From NCBI GenBank assembly GCA_002914845.1, contig JXTC01000176.1:271368-335367 (forward strand): a DNA stretch of 64,000 nt, given 5' to 3'. The stretch comes from Trema orientale. Lineage: Eukaryota > Streptophyta > Magnoliopsida > Rosales > Cannabaceae. The notes under the pieces were generated by a model. The model worked only from the letters and a program-made list of their open reading frames with translations, did not search any database and was not told where the DNA came from. Of this stretch, positions 12,981 to 24,995 are shown piece after piece. Within the stretch, counting starts at the first letter, position 1, and each line of letters opens with the position of its first letter. Both the position numbers and the translations under genes were made by a program.

Positions 12981-14325
12981 ACTTAAAACAGATTTTGTGT
13001 TAAAGGACAAACAGGTTGCTTGCTGGAATTCTAAAGCTTTATGCTCTGTCTGCGTTAAAAGGAAAAAAAAAAAATTTCTGCAGTCATATTTTTTTTTTCC
13101 CTTTTAATTCTCTTAGTCACCATTAAGGAGTTTTCCTTTTGTGTACACGTTTCTCTCTCTCTCTCTATATATATTCTATTATTTTTTTTGGAAAAGGAAT
13201 TTTGTTTAAAGGTTTTATTTTACTCCACGTTATGGAGTTTTAATTTTCCCGTTTCCCGTTTAGTTACGTTTTGATATATATATATAGATATATATTAATT
13301 GGTTTTATTAAAAAAAAAAAAACCTTATATATTGGTTTAAACCGTTTCCCGTTTGTATTTTTGCTTTTATATATATATATATATTTTATATATTGGTTTA
13401 GCTATTTAAAAAAAAAAAGGTTACCTTTAACGTTTTTTATAACTTTTACGTTATTACTTAGCTATATATATATATATAAACCTTTCCTTTGAATAGGAAA
13501 TTCCTGTACTGTACATGTTAATTTTAATAAATATATATATATTACCTTTTTCAAAAAAAAAAAAATATTAATAGTTTAAGTTATTATAGTTTCTGCTTAA
13601 AACGCTTAAAAGGATTTTTCTTGCTTTTAAAAAAGAAAATAATTCCTTTTATTGTTTAAGGTAACTATAATTTTGATTCTGATTTAGACATCAGATTATA
13701 TTGTGTTTATAAAAAATAAAATTGACTAAATTTATCTTTGCATATCTTTATTTATAAGATTACCTTTTTGGGAAAAAAAAAATTTACAATAAGACATAAA
13801 AGGTTTTTAATTTCTCCGTTTCCTGGTTATACATATGTTTATATATATATTTTTTATTTATATCTGATTAGCATTAATTTGAAAAAAAAAAAGAAACGTT
13901 TTAAGGCTTTAATTTTTTTTTATTTAGCCTTTCGGTTATCTTTTAAAAAAAAAAAAATTAGCATATTTTATATTTGGGGAAAACAGAACCGTTTTCAAAA
14001 TTTAGATAGTACATTTTTTACATTGGGAAAACAGTTCCTTTTCGGAAACCGTTTTCAAACTTGGAAAGTATATTTTATACTTGTGGAAAATAGTTCCAAT
14101 TCTGGAAACTGTTTTCAAATTTGGAAAAAATATTATTGTTAACTGAAAGGTTACGAAATAGAGAAGTTCTGTCTAAGGAGGCTGGATTTTAAGTGGGACC
14201 GTTGTGACCCCTCCGTGGTCTTTTCTGGGAATTATCTATTGAGTACTATTAAGTTTCAACTTTATTTGAGTTTTTGGTATTTATACACAAAATCTAACAC
14301 GTGGTTTGATTTTTTTTTTTTTGAA
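12981..14325 (+). other. Copia 5' leader, microsatellite-rich
   Basis: About 1.3 kb between LTR and gag with no long frame. It holds many short TA runs, A- and T-runs, and reiterated GGAAAC/GTTTTC-type segments from about 13970. No iMet-type primer site is recognisable directly after the LTR. Confidence 0.6.
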
Positions 14326-14611
14326 ATGACGACCAACCCAAACCTTGCTAATGTTCCTGCTGTTGCGCTAGCGGTGAACCCCGTTGTGGCTTCTATGCCT
14401 ACTTCTGTGCATACCCCTACGGCGCCGGTTACGGTTCCTTTGAGCCATGTTGAAAAACCGGAGAAATTCGATGGTTTGAATTTCAAGAGATGGCAGCAAA
14501 AAATGTTGTTCTATCTCACTACATTGAATCTTGTTAGATTCTTGGCTGAAGATGCTCCATCGCTCAAGGAGGATGAGCAAGACATCCAAGTTATCAGTGC
14601 GGTTGATGCTT
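14326..14611 (+). pseudogene. Partial first copy of copia gag start
   Basis: Encodes the first ~95 residues of gag ([13 protein letters not shown] onward) and is cut by the N at 14612. The complete frame at 14897 starts with nearly the same sequence. With its leader (14052-14611) it is a near-duplicate of 14627-15182. A real tandem duplication and an assembly artefact at the N are both possible. Confidence 0.85.
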
Positions 14612-14896
14612 NTTTTTTTTGAAATCATTTTCAAACTTGGAAAGTATATTTCTATACTTGTGGAAAATAGTTCCAATTCTGGAAACTATTTTCAAATTTG
14701 GAAAAATATTGTTGTTAACTGAAAGGTTACGAAATAGATAAGTTCTGTCTAAGGAGGCTGGATTTTAAGTGGGACCATTGTGACCCCTCCGTGGTCTTTC
14801 CTGGGAATTATCTATTGAGTACCATTAAGTTTCAACTTTATTTGAGATTTTGGTATTTATACACAAAATCTAACACGTGGTTTGATTTTTTTAGAA

Positions 14897-17800
14897 ATGA
14901 CGACCAACCCAAACCTTGCTAATGTTCCTGCTGTTGCGCCAGCGGTGAACCCTGTTGTGGCTTCTGTGCCTACTTCTGTGCCTACCCTCACAGCGCCGGT
15001 TACGGTTCCTTTGAGCCATGCTGAAAAACCGGAGAAATTCGATGGCTTGAATTTCAGGAGATGGCAGCAAAAAATGTTGTTCTATCTCACTACATTGAAT
15101 CTTGTTAGATTCTTGGCTGAAGATGCTCCATCGCTCAAGGAGGATGAGCAAGACATCCAAGTTATCAGTGCGGTTGATGCTTGGAAACATTCAGAATTCT
15201 TATGCCGAAACTATATCATGAATAGTTTATCCGATTCTTTATACAATGTATATCAAGAGAAGAAAACGGCCAAAGAATTGTGGCAGTCCTTAGAGCGGAA
15301 ATATAAGACAGAGGATGCTGGGTCCAAAAAGTTTGTTGTGGGCCGCTTTCTAGATTATAAAATGGTGGACTCCAAAACTGTAATCAGCCAAGTACAAGAG
15401 ATCCAGGTGATCTTATCTGAGATTCATGCCGAGGGTATGGTAGTTAGTGAAAACTTCCAAGTAGCTGCTATTATTGAGAAGCTACCTCCTGCATGGAAAG
15501 ATTTCAAGAACTACCTTAAGCACAAGCGAAAGGAGATGAGCATTGAAGATCTTGTTCTTAGACTTCGTATTGAAGAAGACAACAAGAAGTCTGAAAAGAA
15601 AGGGACTAATTCGTCTTCAGAGGCAAAGGCAAATATAGTAGAGCATGGTCAAAGCTCCAAGTCCAAAAAGAACAAGTTTGGCAAGGGCAACAAGTTGGGA
15701 CCGAAAGGAGGAATTTCCAAGAAGCAGAAATTCCAAGGGAAGTGCTTCAACTGTGACAAGATAGGTCACAAGGCTTCAGACTGTCGACTTCCAAAGAAGA
15801 AGAAGAAGAATGAAGCCAACATAGTGGATGAAATCACACAAGATGTTTCTGACATCGATCTTTGTGCAGTAGTTTCTGAAGTGAACTTAGTAGGGTCTAA
15901 CCCGAAGGAATGGTGGCTTGACACTGGTGCCACTCGGCATGTATGCTCAGACAAAAGTTTGTTCACTTCCTTCAAACCGCTTGAGAATGGGGAGAAGCTA
16001 TTTATGGGAAATTCTGCAACATCCACTATCGAAGGCCAAGGCAAGGTGTTTTTGAAGATGACCTCTGGGAAGGAGCTGACTCTGAATGATGTGTTGTATG
16101 TGCCAGAGATCCGAAAGAACTTAGTGTCTGGTTCATTGCTGAACAAGCATGGATTCCGTATGGTATTCGAGTCAGATAAAGTTGTTTTGTCTAAAAGTGG
16201 GTTGTATGTGGGGAAGGGCTATGTATGTGATGGGCTTTTTAAACTAAATGTAATGACTGTTAAGCCAAATAATAATAAAGCTAGCTCTTCTGCTTATTTA
16301 CTTGAGTCTTCTAATGTATGGCATGATAGACTAGGACACGTTAATTATGATACTTTGCGTAGATTAATTAACTTAAACCACATACCCGCTTTTAATATTG
16401 ATTCAAAACACAAGTGTGAAACTTGTGTTGAGGCAAAACTGACAAGGTCATCGTTCCAAACGATTGAAAGGAACACGGAACCTCTTGATTTAATTCACAG
16501 TGATATTTGTGATTTAAAAACTGTACAAACAAGAGGTGGCAATAAGTATTTTATTACTTTTGTTGATGATAGTACAAAATATTGTTATGTGTATTTGCTA
16601 AAAAGCAAGGACGAAGCTATAGAGAAATTTGTTCTCTATAAGAATGAGGTTGAAAATCAACTTAATAAGAAGATTAAGGTGATTAGAAGTGACCGTGGAA
16701 GAGAGTATGAATCACCTTTTGGTGAGTTTTGTGTACAACACGGAATAATACATGAGGTCACTCCACCTTATTCACCTCAGTCAAATGGTGTTGCTGAGCG
16801 GAAAAATCGTACCTTGAAAGAGATGATGAATGCAATGCTTTTAAGTTCTGGGTTACCCCAGAACATGTGGGGAGAAGCTATTCTGACAGCTAATTACCTT
16901 CTGAATAAGGTGCCCCAAAAGAAGAAGGATAAAACCCCATATGAGTTATGGAAAGGAAGAAAGCCTTCCTATAAATACTTACGAATGTGGGGGTGTCTTG
17001 CCAAAGTGGCTGTACCAACACCTAAGAAGGTGAAAATTGGTCCAAAAACAGTTGATTGCATTTTCATTGGGTATGCACAAAACAGTAGTGCTTATCGGTT
17101 TCTTGTATATGAGTCACAAATCCCAGATATACACAAGAACACGATAATGGAATCAAGGAATGCATCGTTCTTTGAACATGTATTTCCTTGTAAATCTAAA
17201 GAAGAAGCAAGTTCGTCGAAACGAACACATGAGACTATTACTAAGAATAGTCAGGACCAAGATCAAATTGAGAAAATCGAGGGTGAACCTCGACGGAGCA
17301 AGAGAGCAAGGACAGAAAAATCTTACGGTCCAGATTTTCTGACTTATTTTTTAGAGGCTGAACCTCAAATATTTACAGAAGCAATGAGCTCTTCAGAAGG
17401 CCCCTTATGGAAAGAGGCTATTCAAAGTGAAATTGACTCCATCTTATAGAATCATACTTGGGAACTGGTGGATCTTCCTCCAAGGGTCCAAATAGATTTT
17501 CAAAAGGAAAATAAAAGCAGATGGATCAATTGATAAGTACAAGGCTAGACTTGTAATTAAAGGTTACAAACAACGAGAAGGCCTTGACTACTTTGATACA
17601 TATTCTCCTGTGACAAGAATAACATCAATTCGGATGATACTTACAATTGCAGCTTTGCGCAATCTTGAAGTACATCAAATGGATGTTAAAACAGCTTTCT
17701 TAAATGGAGATTTAGATGAAGAAATCTATATGGAACAACCTGAGGGTTTTTCTGCACCTGGGCAAGAAAAGAAAGTTTGTAAATTGGTGAAGTCTTTATA

Positions 17801-18887
17801 TGGATTAAAGCAAGCACCAAAACAATGGCATGAAAAGTTTGACAATACAATGATGTCAAATGGATTTAAAATTAATGAGTGTGATAAATGTGTTTATATA
17901 AAGCACACAGATAATGGATATGTTATCTTGTGTCTTTATGTTGATGATATGCTCATTATTGGTAGTAATGATAAGATGATCAAATCTACCAAAAAGATGT
18001 TAAATTCAAAATTTGACATGAAAGACATGGGTTTAGCCGATGTCATTTTGGGAGTTAAAATCTCAAGAACATCTGATGGACTTATTCTAAGTCAATCACA
18101 CTATGTGGACAAGATTCTTGAGAAATTTAACAAGAATGATTCTGGCATATCCAGAACACCGGTAGATACAAATCTACATCTATCAAAGAACAAAGGAGAT
18201 GGTGTCTCCCAACTGGAATATTCCAGAGTGATCGGAAGTCTTATGTACCTGATGAGTTGTACAAGACCAGACATAGCTTACGCAGTTAGTAAGCTGAGTA
18301 GATACACGAGTAATCCAGGAACTGATCACTGGAAAGGGATTGTAAAAGTACTAAGGTACTTGAGACATACTCGCAGTTATGGGCTGCACTATTCCAGATA
18401 TCCAGCTGTTCTTGAAGCCTACAGCGATGCAAATTGGATATCTGACATGAAGGACTCGAAGTCTACTAGTGGGTACATGTTCACACTAGCAGGTGCAGCT
18501 GTATCATGGAAATCCTCGAAACAAACGTGTATAGCCCGGTCCAAAATGGAATCCGAATTCATTGCTTTAGACAAGTGTGGTGAAGAGGCAGAATGGCTAC
18601 GACAATTCTTAGAGGATATTCCAATGTGGCCAAAACCTGTGCCAGCAATTTGCATCCATTGTGACAATTAAGCTACAATTGGAAGGGCACAGAGTAACAT
18701 GTATAATGGTAAGTCTAGACATATACGTCGTAGACATAATACTGTGAGACAACTACTCTCAACTGGAGTTATCTCTATTGACTATGTAAAGTCAAAAGAT
18801 AATCTTGCGGATCCGCTAACCAAAGGGTTAAACAGAGAGCTAGTTGATAAAATATCGAGAGGAATGGGACTAAAGCCCATGAAATAG
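14897..18887 (+). pseudogene. Copia gag-pol pseudogene
   Basis: The start is the ATG at 14897 (MTTNPN). Domains in order: gag ([15 protein letters not shown] near residue 45); CCHC knuckle [14 protein letters not shown] (15743-15783); protease [12 protein letters not shown] (15911-); GAG-pre-integrase HDRLGHVNY (about 16320); integrase core with [15 protein letters not shown] and [13 protein letters not shown] (16490-17100). The first frame ends at TAG 17447-17449. A TAG in place of Trp near 17495 and a frameshift follow. Reverse transcriptase resumes with an intact YVDD (about 17938-17949) and RNase H (AYSDANW; a TAA for Gln at 18669-18671), ending GLKPMK at 18887. At least three stops and one frameshift make it inactive in this assembly. 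Confidence 0.93.
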
Positions 18888-19291
18888 TAAGTTGATACAA
18901 TGGAAACCCAACCTAGTTGACTGGAGATCCCAAGATCTAGGTTCAAAGGGACAACTTAATTGTAAAGACTTAATTGGATCACTGTAGGGGTAACACTCCT
19001 GTCCATTCCTATGATGAAACAGTGATACCCGTAGGGTAAAGGATAAGCTATGCTTTTAATGATTCTTATGCGTCGGAAATCCGAGCGGAGTAATGCGGGT
19101 TACTCTTAATTAAGACATCACCTATGTGAGGGAGAAGATGGGCCGCTTCGAAAGGGAATTATGTAGGGCTCAATTCCTTAGAAACTCTCACAGAACCAGG
19201 CGTATGTTCATGGCCAAAACGAACATAATAGTGAGAACTGAATAATGTCAGGATTGATATCTGTGTGAGGTATGTTATCGTTTACATAAAC
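18888..19291 (+). other. Copia 3' untranslated region
   Basis: Noncoding sequence between the pol stop and the N at 19292. The polypurine tract and the start of the 3' LTR are not visible and are presumably lost in the gap. Confidence 0.6.
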
Positions 19292-19292
19292 N

Positions 19293-19714
19293 CATATGAA
19301 GCCTATAAATTGACTCCTCCTTCCTTCAGGAAGACACGCTCAGAAGAAATCTTTCGTTCTCTCTTGTCTTTCCTCTCTTCTCAAAGTTTTCTAGAGTATA
19401 GGCCTCAGTGTGGTAGAGTTTGGGCATTTTCTTTCAGTTCGCCGGAGTAGCGATTGTGGTGCAACAAACGCCGCTCATCAACCGTTGTATCCTGGGAGAC
19501 AGACGCCTAACGACCTCAAGCACCGACCGAGAGGAGGCGAATCTGTTTTAAGGAGATTGTGTGAAACACAAGCCTCGGATCCTCATTGTCATTTGAGTGT
19601 TCTATTGCTTTGGTATAATTATTGTTATTTTGTTATTCTATTGAAATTCCAGTATTTTATTTGTTCTTATATATGTTATATATATATATATATATATATA
19701 ATATTTGACTAACA
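19293..19714 (+). repeat. Copia 3' LTR, start missing
   Basis: From 19417 it matches 12693-12980 nearly base for base and ends CTAACA at 19714. The 19293-19416 part has no counterpart in the 5' LTR because of the N there. A TATA-like CTATAAAT at 19303-19310 precedes it and may be the LTR promoter. A (TA)n run differs in length between the copies. Confidence 0.85.
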
Positions 19715-20234
19715 TAAACTTGATAAGAAACTGAGAAAAGGATGGAACATAAAGTGACTCCATTTATTTTCTTTTTTACAAAATAAGATTTAAAGAAAAA
19801 GCAAAGTGAATTGTCCAACTTTTAAAAGAGGAATAATGAGGATATCTTTAGAATTTGTGCCAAATTGGTATTATATAACAACCACCCAAAACGAAAAAGA
19901 AAGTATAACAACTTAGCAAAGATATGTATTCCTCTTTGTCAAAAGAGTTACTGACAATTTTAAAAGAGTTGCAATTATGAATTATAGAGATCAACCCAAA
20001 GCTAAGTTTAAAACAATGGTGAATTATAGAGATTTTTCTTTTTCCCAAATTTCAGCAGCTCTGTATTTGTTATATGAATCAAGGCATCTTTTATTTTTAT
20101 TTATTTCTTACATGTATACAAATCAACTCTTTTCCGTGTGAGCTTCCGTGTCTGAAAGATAAAATACCAAAGATCAGTAGTCAGCTTTAAATTAAGTAAG
20201 TTTCAAGCCAAAAAAAAAAAAAAAAGACAAAACA
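19715..20234. other. Intergenic, nothing recognised
   Basis: AT-rich DNA with short A-runs and no coding frame. It does not continue the CACTA sequence on the other side of the copia element. Confidence 0.5.
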
Positions 20235-20243
20235 AAAATAGTA

Positions 20244-21275
20244 GGGTTAATAGCATCATTGGTTCCCAGCCTATTACTACTTTAGCATATTGGTCCTTAA
20301 CCTATTTTTTGTGGCATTTAAGTACTAAACGTTTCTTTTTTTTGCACCATTGGTTCTTTTGGCATATTCCATCTAAGATTCCGTTAAAATTTATTTGAAT
20401 GAGATAAATTTTACACTATTAATCTCGATTTTTTAATTGTTTAACAATTTGGTCCTTAATTTTTTTTATTCATATTTTCGATTAATAATATTGCATCTGC
20501 CAATCTTTCGAAAAATTAAAATTCAAAGACGAATATAAAACAAACAGTTCATTTAAAATCAAATTCAAAAAAGAAAAAAAAATTATATTAATAAACCTTA
20601 GTTTATGTCAAATTATAGTAAGTTTATGAACAAAAAATAATTATCTTACCATTTTTAAAACTAAAAAAATTTCATATAAAACAAACAGTTTATTTAAAAA
20701 CTAAATTCAAAAAAGAAAAAAAAACATATTAATAAATCTTAGTTTATGTCAAATTATAATAACTTTATGAACAAAAAATAATTATCTTACCATTTTTAAA
20801 ACTAAAAAAATTTCACATACACACTTTTACACTAGTCAAATTTGACTGAAAAGTATTAAATGTTCATGCAATTATGAATGGTTATTCTAAAAAATTAATT
20901 AACTATTTGAAGCAAATAACCCTAAAAAATTTTATAGTTTTCTATTAAATGTTCATTTCTTTATGTAATTGCATCTGTCAATCTTTCGAAAAATTAATTT
21001 TTTAGAATTTTAATTTTTCGAAAGATAGGCAGATGCAATATTGTTAATCGGAAATATGAATACAAAAAAATAATGATCAAATTGTTAAACAATTGAAAAA
21101 TCAAGATCAATGGTGTAAAATTTCTCTCATTCAAATGAATTTTAATAGAATTTTGGATGTGATATGCCAAAAGGACTAATGGTGCCAAAAAGAGAAACGT
21201 TTAGTTCTTAAATGCCACAAAAAAAAATTGAGGACCGATATGTAAAAATAGTAATAGGTTGAGGACCATTACTTC
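20244..21275. mobile_element. Long inverted-repeat element (Mutator-like, noncoding)
   Basis: The first ~285 bp (20244-20525) recur inverted at about 21003-21275; both arms share TTGGTCC, TGGCATTTAAG and the CTTTCGAAAAATTAAAATTC block. A 9-mer AAAATAGTA lies directly outside both ends (20235-20243; 21276-21284), matching the duplication size of Mutator-like elements. The same 9-mer also occurs at 21244, so chance is possible. No transposase is present. Confidence 0.65.
20527..20816. repeat. Tandem duplication, ~145 bp unit, two copies
   Basis: The block ATAAAACAAACAGTT through AACTAAAAAAATTTCA occurs twice in direct order inside the inverted-repeat element above, with a few substitutions. 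Confidence 0.8.
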
Positions 21276-21284
21276 AAAATAGTA

Positions 21285-21829
21285 TTAAGTATCCTCTATG
21301 TATAAAATATTTCGAATTTCATATAGAATTTGTTCATATAGTTGGTATTTATTTTATCCACTTGTATTATACTTAATAATATTTTATACACGATAAGCTA
21401 TTTAATTCCTTTCCTTATTGGAATGAAAGCGTCATTGGAACTTAAACCCGGCAATGCTGAGCATTAAAAGACATTAGTTCCCCACAACTTGTGGGCTGAT
21501 GATATGATTGCAAATCTAGCTTTTAGGCTTGAGCTAAATCAAAGATGGGGCCCATCTCCTGATATTTATATTCCATCTACTATTTACCTTGGAAGTTGGG
21601 TTTAGCCTTTTAGGAATCCGATAAGGATGAGGGATCATCTGATTTTGTGTTACTATTATTATTTTACATTATTCTATTTAGCAAAGCCAAATTCGTCCAA
21701 TTAGATATTTTAACTTATGTATCACGAGGACTTTGCAATTTGCATGTATTATGTGTTAGCTCTCATTAATTTCACATCTAGAAATAAATTAACGTAAGGT
21801 GGATTAATGCAAGAGTTTATAAAACTTTT
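21285..21829. other. Intergenic, nothing recognised
   Basis: Short open frames only. The stretch at 21420-21610 has balanced composition but no family is recognised. Confidence 0.4.
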
Positions 21830-21843
21830 AACATTAGCAAGAC

Positions 21844-22045
21844 ACCACCGAGTGTGGTAGTTCTTGTTTGAGCCAAAAAGAGTATGATAGTTTAGTTAGT
21901 TAGGTACTACACTTAGACAGTCTCATTCGAATTTGAGAAAGATTAGGGATTTTTAAGTATGCTCTGGCATAACTCTGCCTGGAATGCTACTAAGGTCGGG
22001 TTGGCCACCCCTGTCCTTTTTCTTTTTTTTTTTTTATTATCAAAA
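21844..22045 (+). mobile_element. SINE-like retroposon with 14-bp target duplication
   Basis: Flanked by an exact 14-bp direct repeat, AACATTAGCAAGAC, at 21830-21843 and 22046-22059, as expected for target-primed insertion. The 202-bp body has tRNA-like promoter candidates (a TAGTTTAGTTAGTTAGG A-box-like stretch and ATTCGAATTTGA resembling a B box). It ends in a T-rich tail. The SINE class is inference; a short LINE tail is the alternative. Confidence 0.6.
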
Positions 22046-22059
22046 AACATTAGCAAGAC

Positions 22060-24280
22060 TACTATTTGTACATAGACATGCTAATTCTTAACATAAAGGA
22101 TTTTATTTTCAATGAAGATACAGATGCACTTTTTATTGTCTACAGATGCACTTTTTATTGTTTTTACCCGGGAAATCTGAATCTTTAATTTTTGTACTCT
22201 TTTTTAATATAGACTAAATTGGATGGATGCCTTCAAACCAAGTTACATTAAAGGGTTAATATATGTACTAATTATTGATAAATTAACAATTCTTTTTAAG
22301 ATTAATTAACAAATAAAAAGTTATAACCTCAAAAAAGGAAAAGAAAACTGTCTATCATCAACATTCCTGACCCAGATATTTTCCAAAAATGTTAGAAGAC
22401 GATTGCTATGGAGTCCAATACTCCAAGCCATTACTATTTTTCTTTTTTCTTTTATTTCCAATCAAAAATTCTATAAACTTGAAGGACATAATCGACAATT
22501 CAAGTGGGTGTGACGGATAACAATCTCCCTTAATCGAGAAGCTCTAGAGTGCGTCGAAGTCCATGATAAGGACCACCGCATGCGAATCTATTTTCTTTTT
22601 TCAATTAATTTCATTTTTGTCTTTTTCTGTTAGATTCAGTTTCGTGGAGGTCTTAAGTAGCACGTGGCTAAGGACGAGTCGAGACCAGCGCCACATGGTC
22701 AGCGAAAGCAGCCGCCACGTGGGCTACCGTGACGGCTATTAGGTGAAACTTCGCTGCGGCACGCTCACACTTGGAAATGTACCACTCGGCACGTGTCATT
22801 TTCATTTCGGTGCCGACTGGTTCTCGGCTCGCTTCCTCTTAGGCTTAGCTCTCCCACGGTCAACTCCGAAATTTGAGGCATGTGTTTGTCTGCATATCGG
22901 ACGGTTCATATGAGTTTGTGACTATGATTTTTTGTACTATACTGCATGTTTTGGTGAAAGTCAAATAACCACTCTTTGACCTTCTTAGCATCGTTAATGT
23001 CCTCTTCTTTTTTTTTTTTTTTTCCTTTTTTTGTAACTTTCTTTTCTCTCTTGATCTAATTTTCTTTTTCTATTTTTCCTGAAAGACGGCCAACCGTCAT
23101 TATGGTTTATAGTGCTCTTGTATTTTTTCTTCTCATTTTCTTTGTTTTCTTTTTAATTCTTTATTATGGTTTTCTTTGTAAGCCGAGAATGGTGAACTAC
23201 AGAGTCACTGATGACTCGGACATATATATATGAAAAAAATAAGGTTTTAACACTAATATGTGATAATGGACCGTAAATAGAATAAAAATTAAGAAAATTA
23301 TTTTATTTTCTTATCTATCTAGGTGTTTACTTCCTAAATTGAGATTAAGAAAATCCCTCACACTTCTTCTCACACATGATAATTATAATTTTGATATTCC
23401 TAATTCCCCATCACAAATCCTTTTAGTTTGCATTTATTTCCATTACGGATTCCCAAAATGAGAACAAATTAAGCTAATTTAAAATAAAGACCATAAAATG
23501 TTTCAAAAATTAAAAAAAAATATTAAGTTGCATATCCCTTTTCGGTCCGGAAATACTACATGCGCACCAAAGTATTTCTCTAATTAGCATTTTAAAAAAA
23601 AAAAGTAATTAAAAAAAATAAAAAGAGAGAAAACTATCATTTTCCCACTAAAAATGAAAATTACCCCTTTTTGTGGTAAAAAATATATATTTACCATAGA
23701 GTAGAGTTATAACCGTGTCATATAATTTGCCGAAGATATTGCGATATGCAACTTTGCCAGTCGTGCAAGCGAAGCGATTCCATGAGTGAGTTGGAATGCA
23801 AAGTATTGATTAGATCCTCCAATACGCTACCCTTGTTTTGGACAGTGACGTAGCAATGAGTATGACATGCTCTATCTTCCATGCACGCTATTCTTATTTA
23901 TTTATTTAATTACTTTCATTTGTAATCTTCCACACAATTTTGGCAGTATATAGTTGTTATACCACATGCGTGATTGGTGTGGTTACTAACTTACCATACT
24001 ATTAACAATTATCAACAAAAAAAAAAAAAAAACCCAAAACAAAACAAAACAAAACCCCTTACCATACTCAACTTTGAATTGTCACATAAAACACCAATTC
24101 ATCTAATACAGCAATATTTTTATAAATTATCTGAGTTACTTTTTATCACAATTTTATCCAAGTGGGTGAATTTTCTGATATGAAATTATTAATGGTAGTC
24201 ACCTAAAAGGTTGATAATTACTATTATGAATTCCTTATAAATGATTCCAAGAATTTTGGAAGAATAAAATGTCGAAAACT
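22060..24280. other. Intergenic, AT-rich, with one GC-richer island
   Basis: No coding frame is supported. The exception in composition is about 22630-22870 (listed separately as a G-box cluster), followed by a pyrimidine-rich stretch at 22990-23170. A poly-A/AAAAC simple repeat lies at about 24016-24055. Confidence 0.45.
22661..22795. promoter_or_regulatory. Cluster of three G-box (CACGTG) motifs
   Basis: CACGTG occurs at 22661-22666, 22716-22721 (within CCACGTGG) and 22790-22795 in a locally GC-richer island. These palindromes bind bZIP and bHLH factors in plants. No gene starts nearby, so the site may belong to an unannotated transcript or a relic promoter. Function is inference. Confidence 0.4.
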
Positions 24281-24283
24281 TTA

Positions 24284-24716
24284 GGACTTGTTTGGATTCA
24301 CTTTCGTTTTCTGTTTTTTGTTTTTTTAAACAGAAAAATAGAAATTTTTTTTGGAAGTTCGCTTGGCAACCTTGTTTTTATTTTTCGTTTTTAAAAATTG
24401 TTACCAAAAATTTCAAAAAAAAGTGGTAACAAAAAATTTCTAATACTTTTATTTTTTTAAACAAATTTCAAAAACAGAAGAACATACAAATACTTATACA
24501 CAAGTGCTTATATACATATATGTATATACATACACAAATATAAGTCTATATGACTTTCTACTTGTTATTTGCACTTTTTTGTTTTTGAAAATAAGTAGTG
24601 AAATAAAGTTTGCCAAGCATGTTTCTTATTTTTAAAAATTGAAAACTAAAATAAAATTTTTACTTTTATTTTCAATTTATTTAAACAAAAAATTAGAAGT
24701 GAATCCAAACAGGCCC
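24284..24716. mobile_element. PIF/Harbinger (Tourist-like) MITE
   Basis: The ends GGACTTGTTTGGATTCACTT and the inverted GGGCCTGTTTGGATTCACTT are flanked by TTA on both sides (24281-24283; 24717-24719), the typical duplication of this superfamily. The 433-bp interior is A/T-rich and noncoding. Confidence 0.8.
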
Positions 24717-24995
24717 TTAATTTTAGTAGTTTACATACAAGTCATTCTTACTTTTATGCAATTAGAATTTTGTAAGTTACAATATGAGTTTGAATAGGAA
24801 ATTTGGAAGTAGCAACTAATATCTTCAACTTTAGCAAATTTTCCCAAAGAAAACAAAAGATTATGCCAAATCATTTGAAAAAAAGAAGAAGAAGACACAA
24901 AGTTAGTTTGTTTTTTGAGAATATTTATGTCTATGTACTTTCTCTTGAATATATTATTAATTATATATTTGAATATGTTTTTCGTTTCTTGAGAG

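Larger units (their letters stand above)
12599..19714 (+). mobile_element. Ty1/copia LTR retrotransposon, degenerate
   Basis: LTR, long AT-rich leader, gag, protease, integrase, reverse transcriptase, RNase H and LTR on the plus strand; integrase before RT defines Ty1/copia. LTR parts present in both copies are nearly identical (about six differences in 280 bases by eye), suggesting a much younger insertion than the gypsy element. It sits inside a CACTA frame, but the 5-bp flanks (GCCAT left, TAAAC right) do not match and the right flank is not CACTA. Single Ns at 12692, 14612 and 19292 interrupt it. Confidence 0.92.

Noticed and set aside
13271-14142. Tyr/Ile/Phe-rich frames in the copia leader
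   Set aside because: Driven by TA microsatellites and homopolymers between LTR and gag.
14262-15190. Minus-strand frames opposite copia gag
   Set aside because: Shadow frames of the gag coding strand; no domain.
21860-21960. A genuine tRNA gene
   Set aside because: A- and B-box-like words are degenerate and no cloverleaf with an anticodon arm could be drawn; a SINE explains them better.
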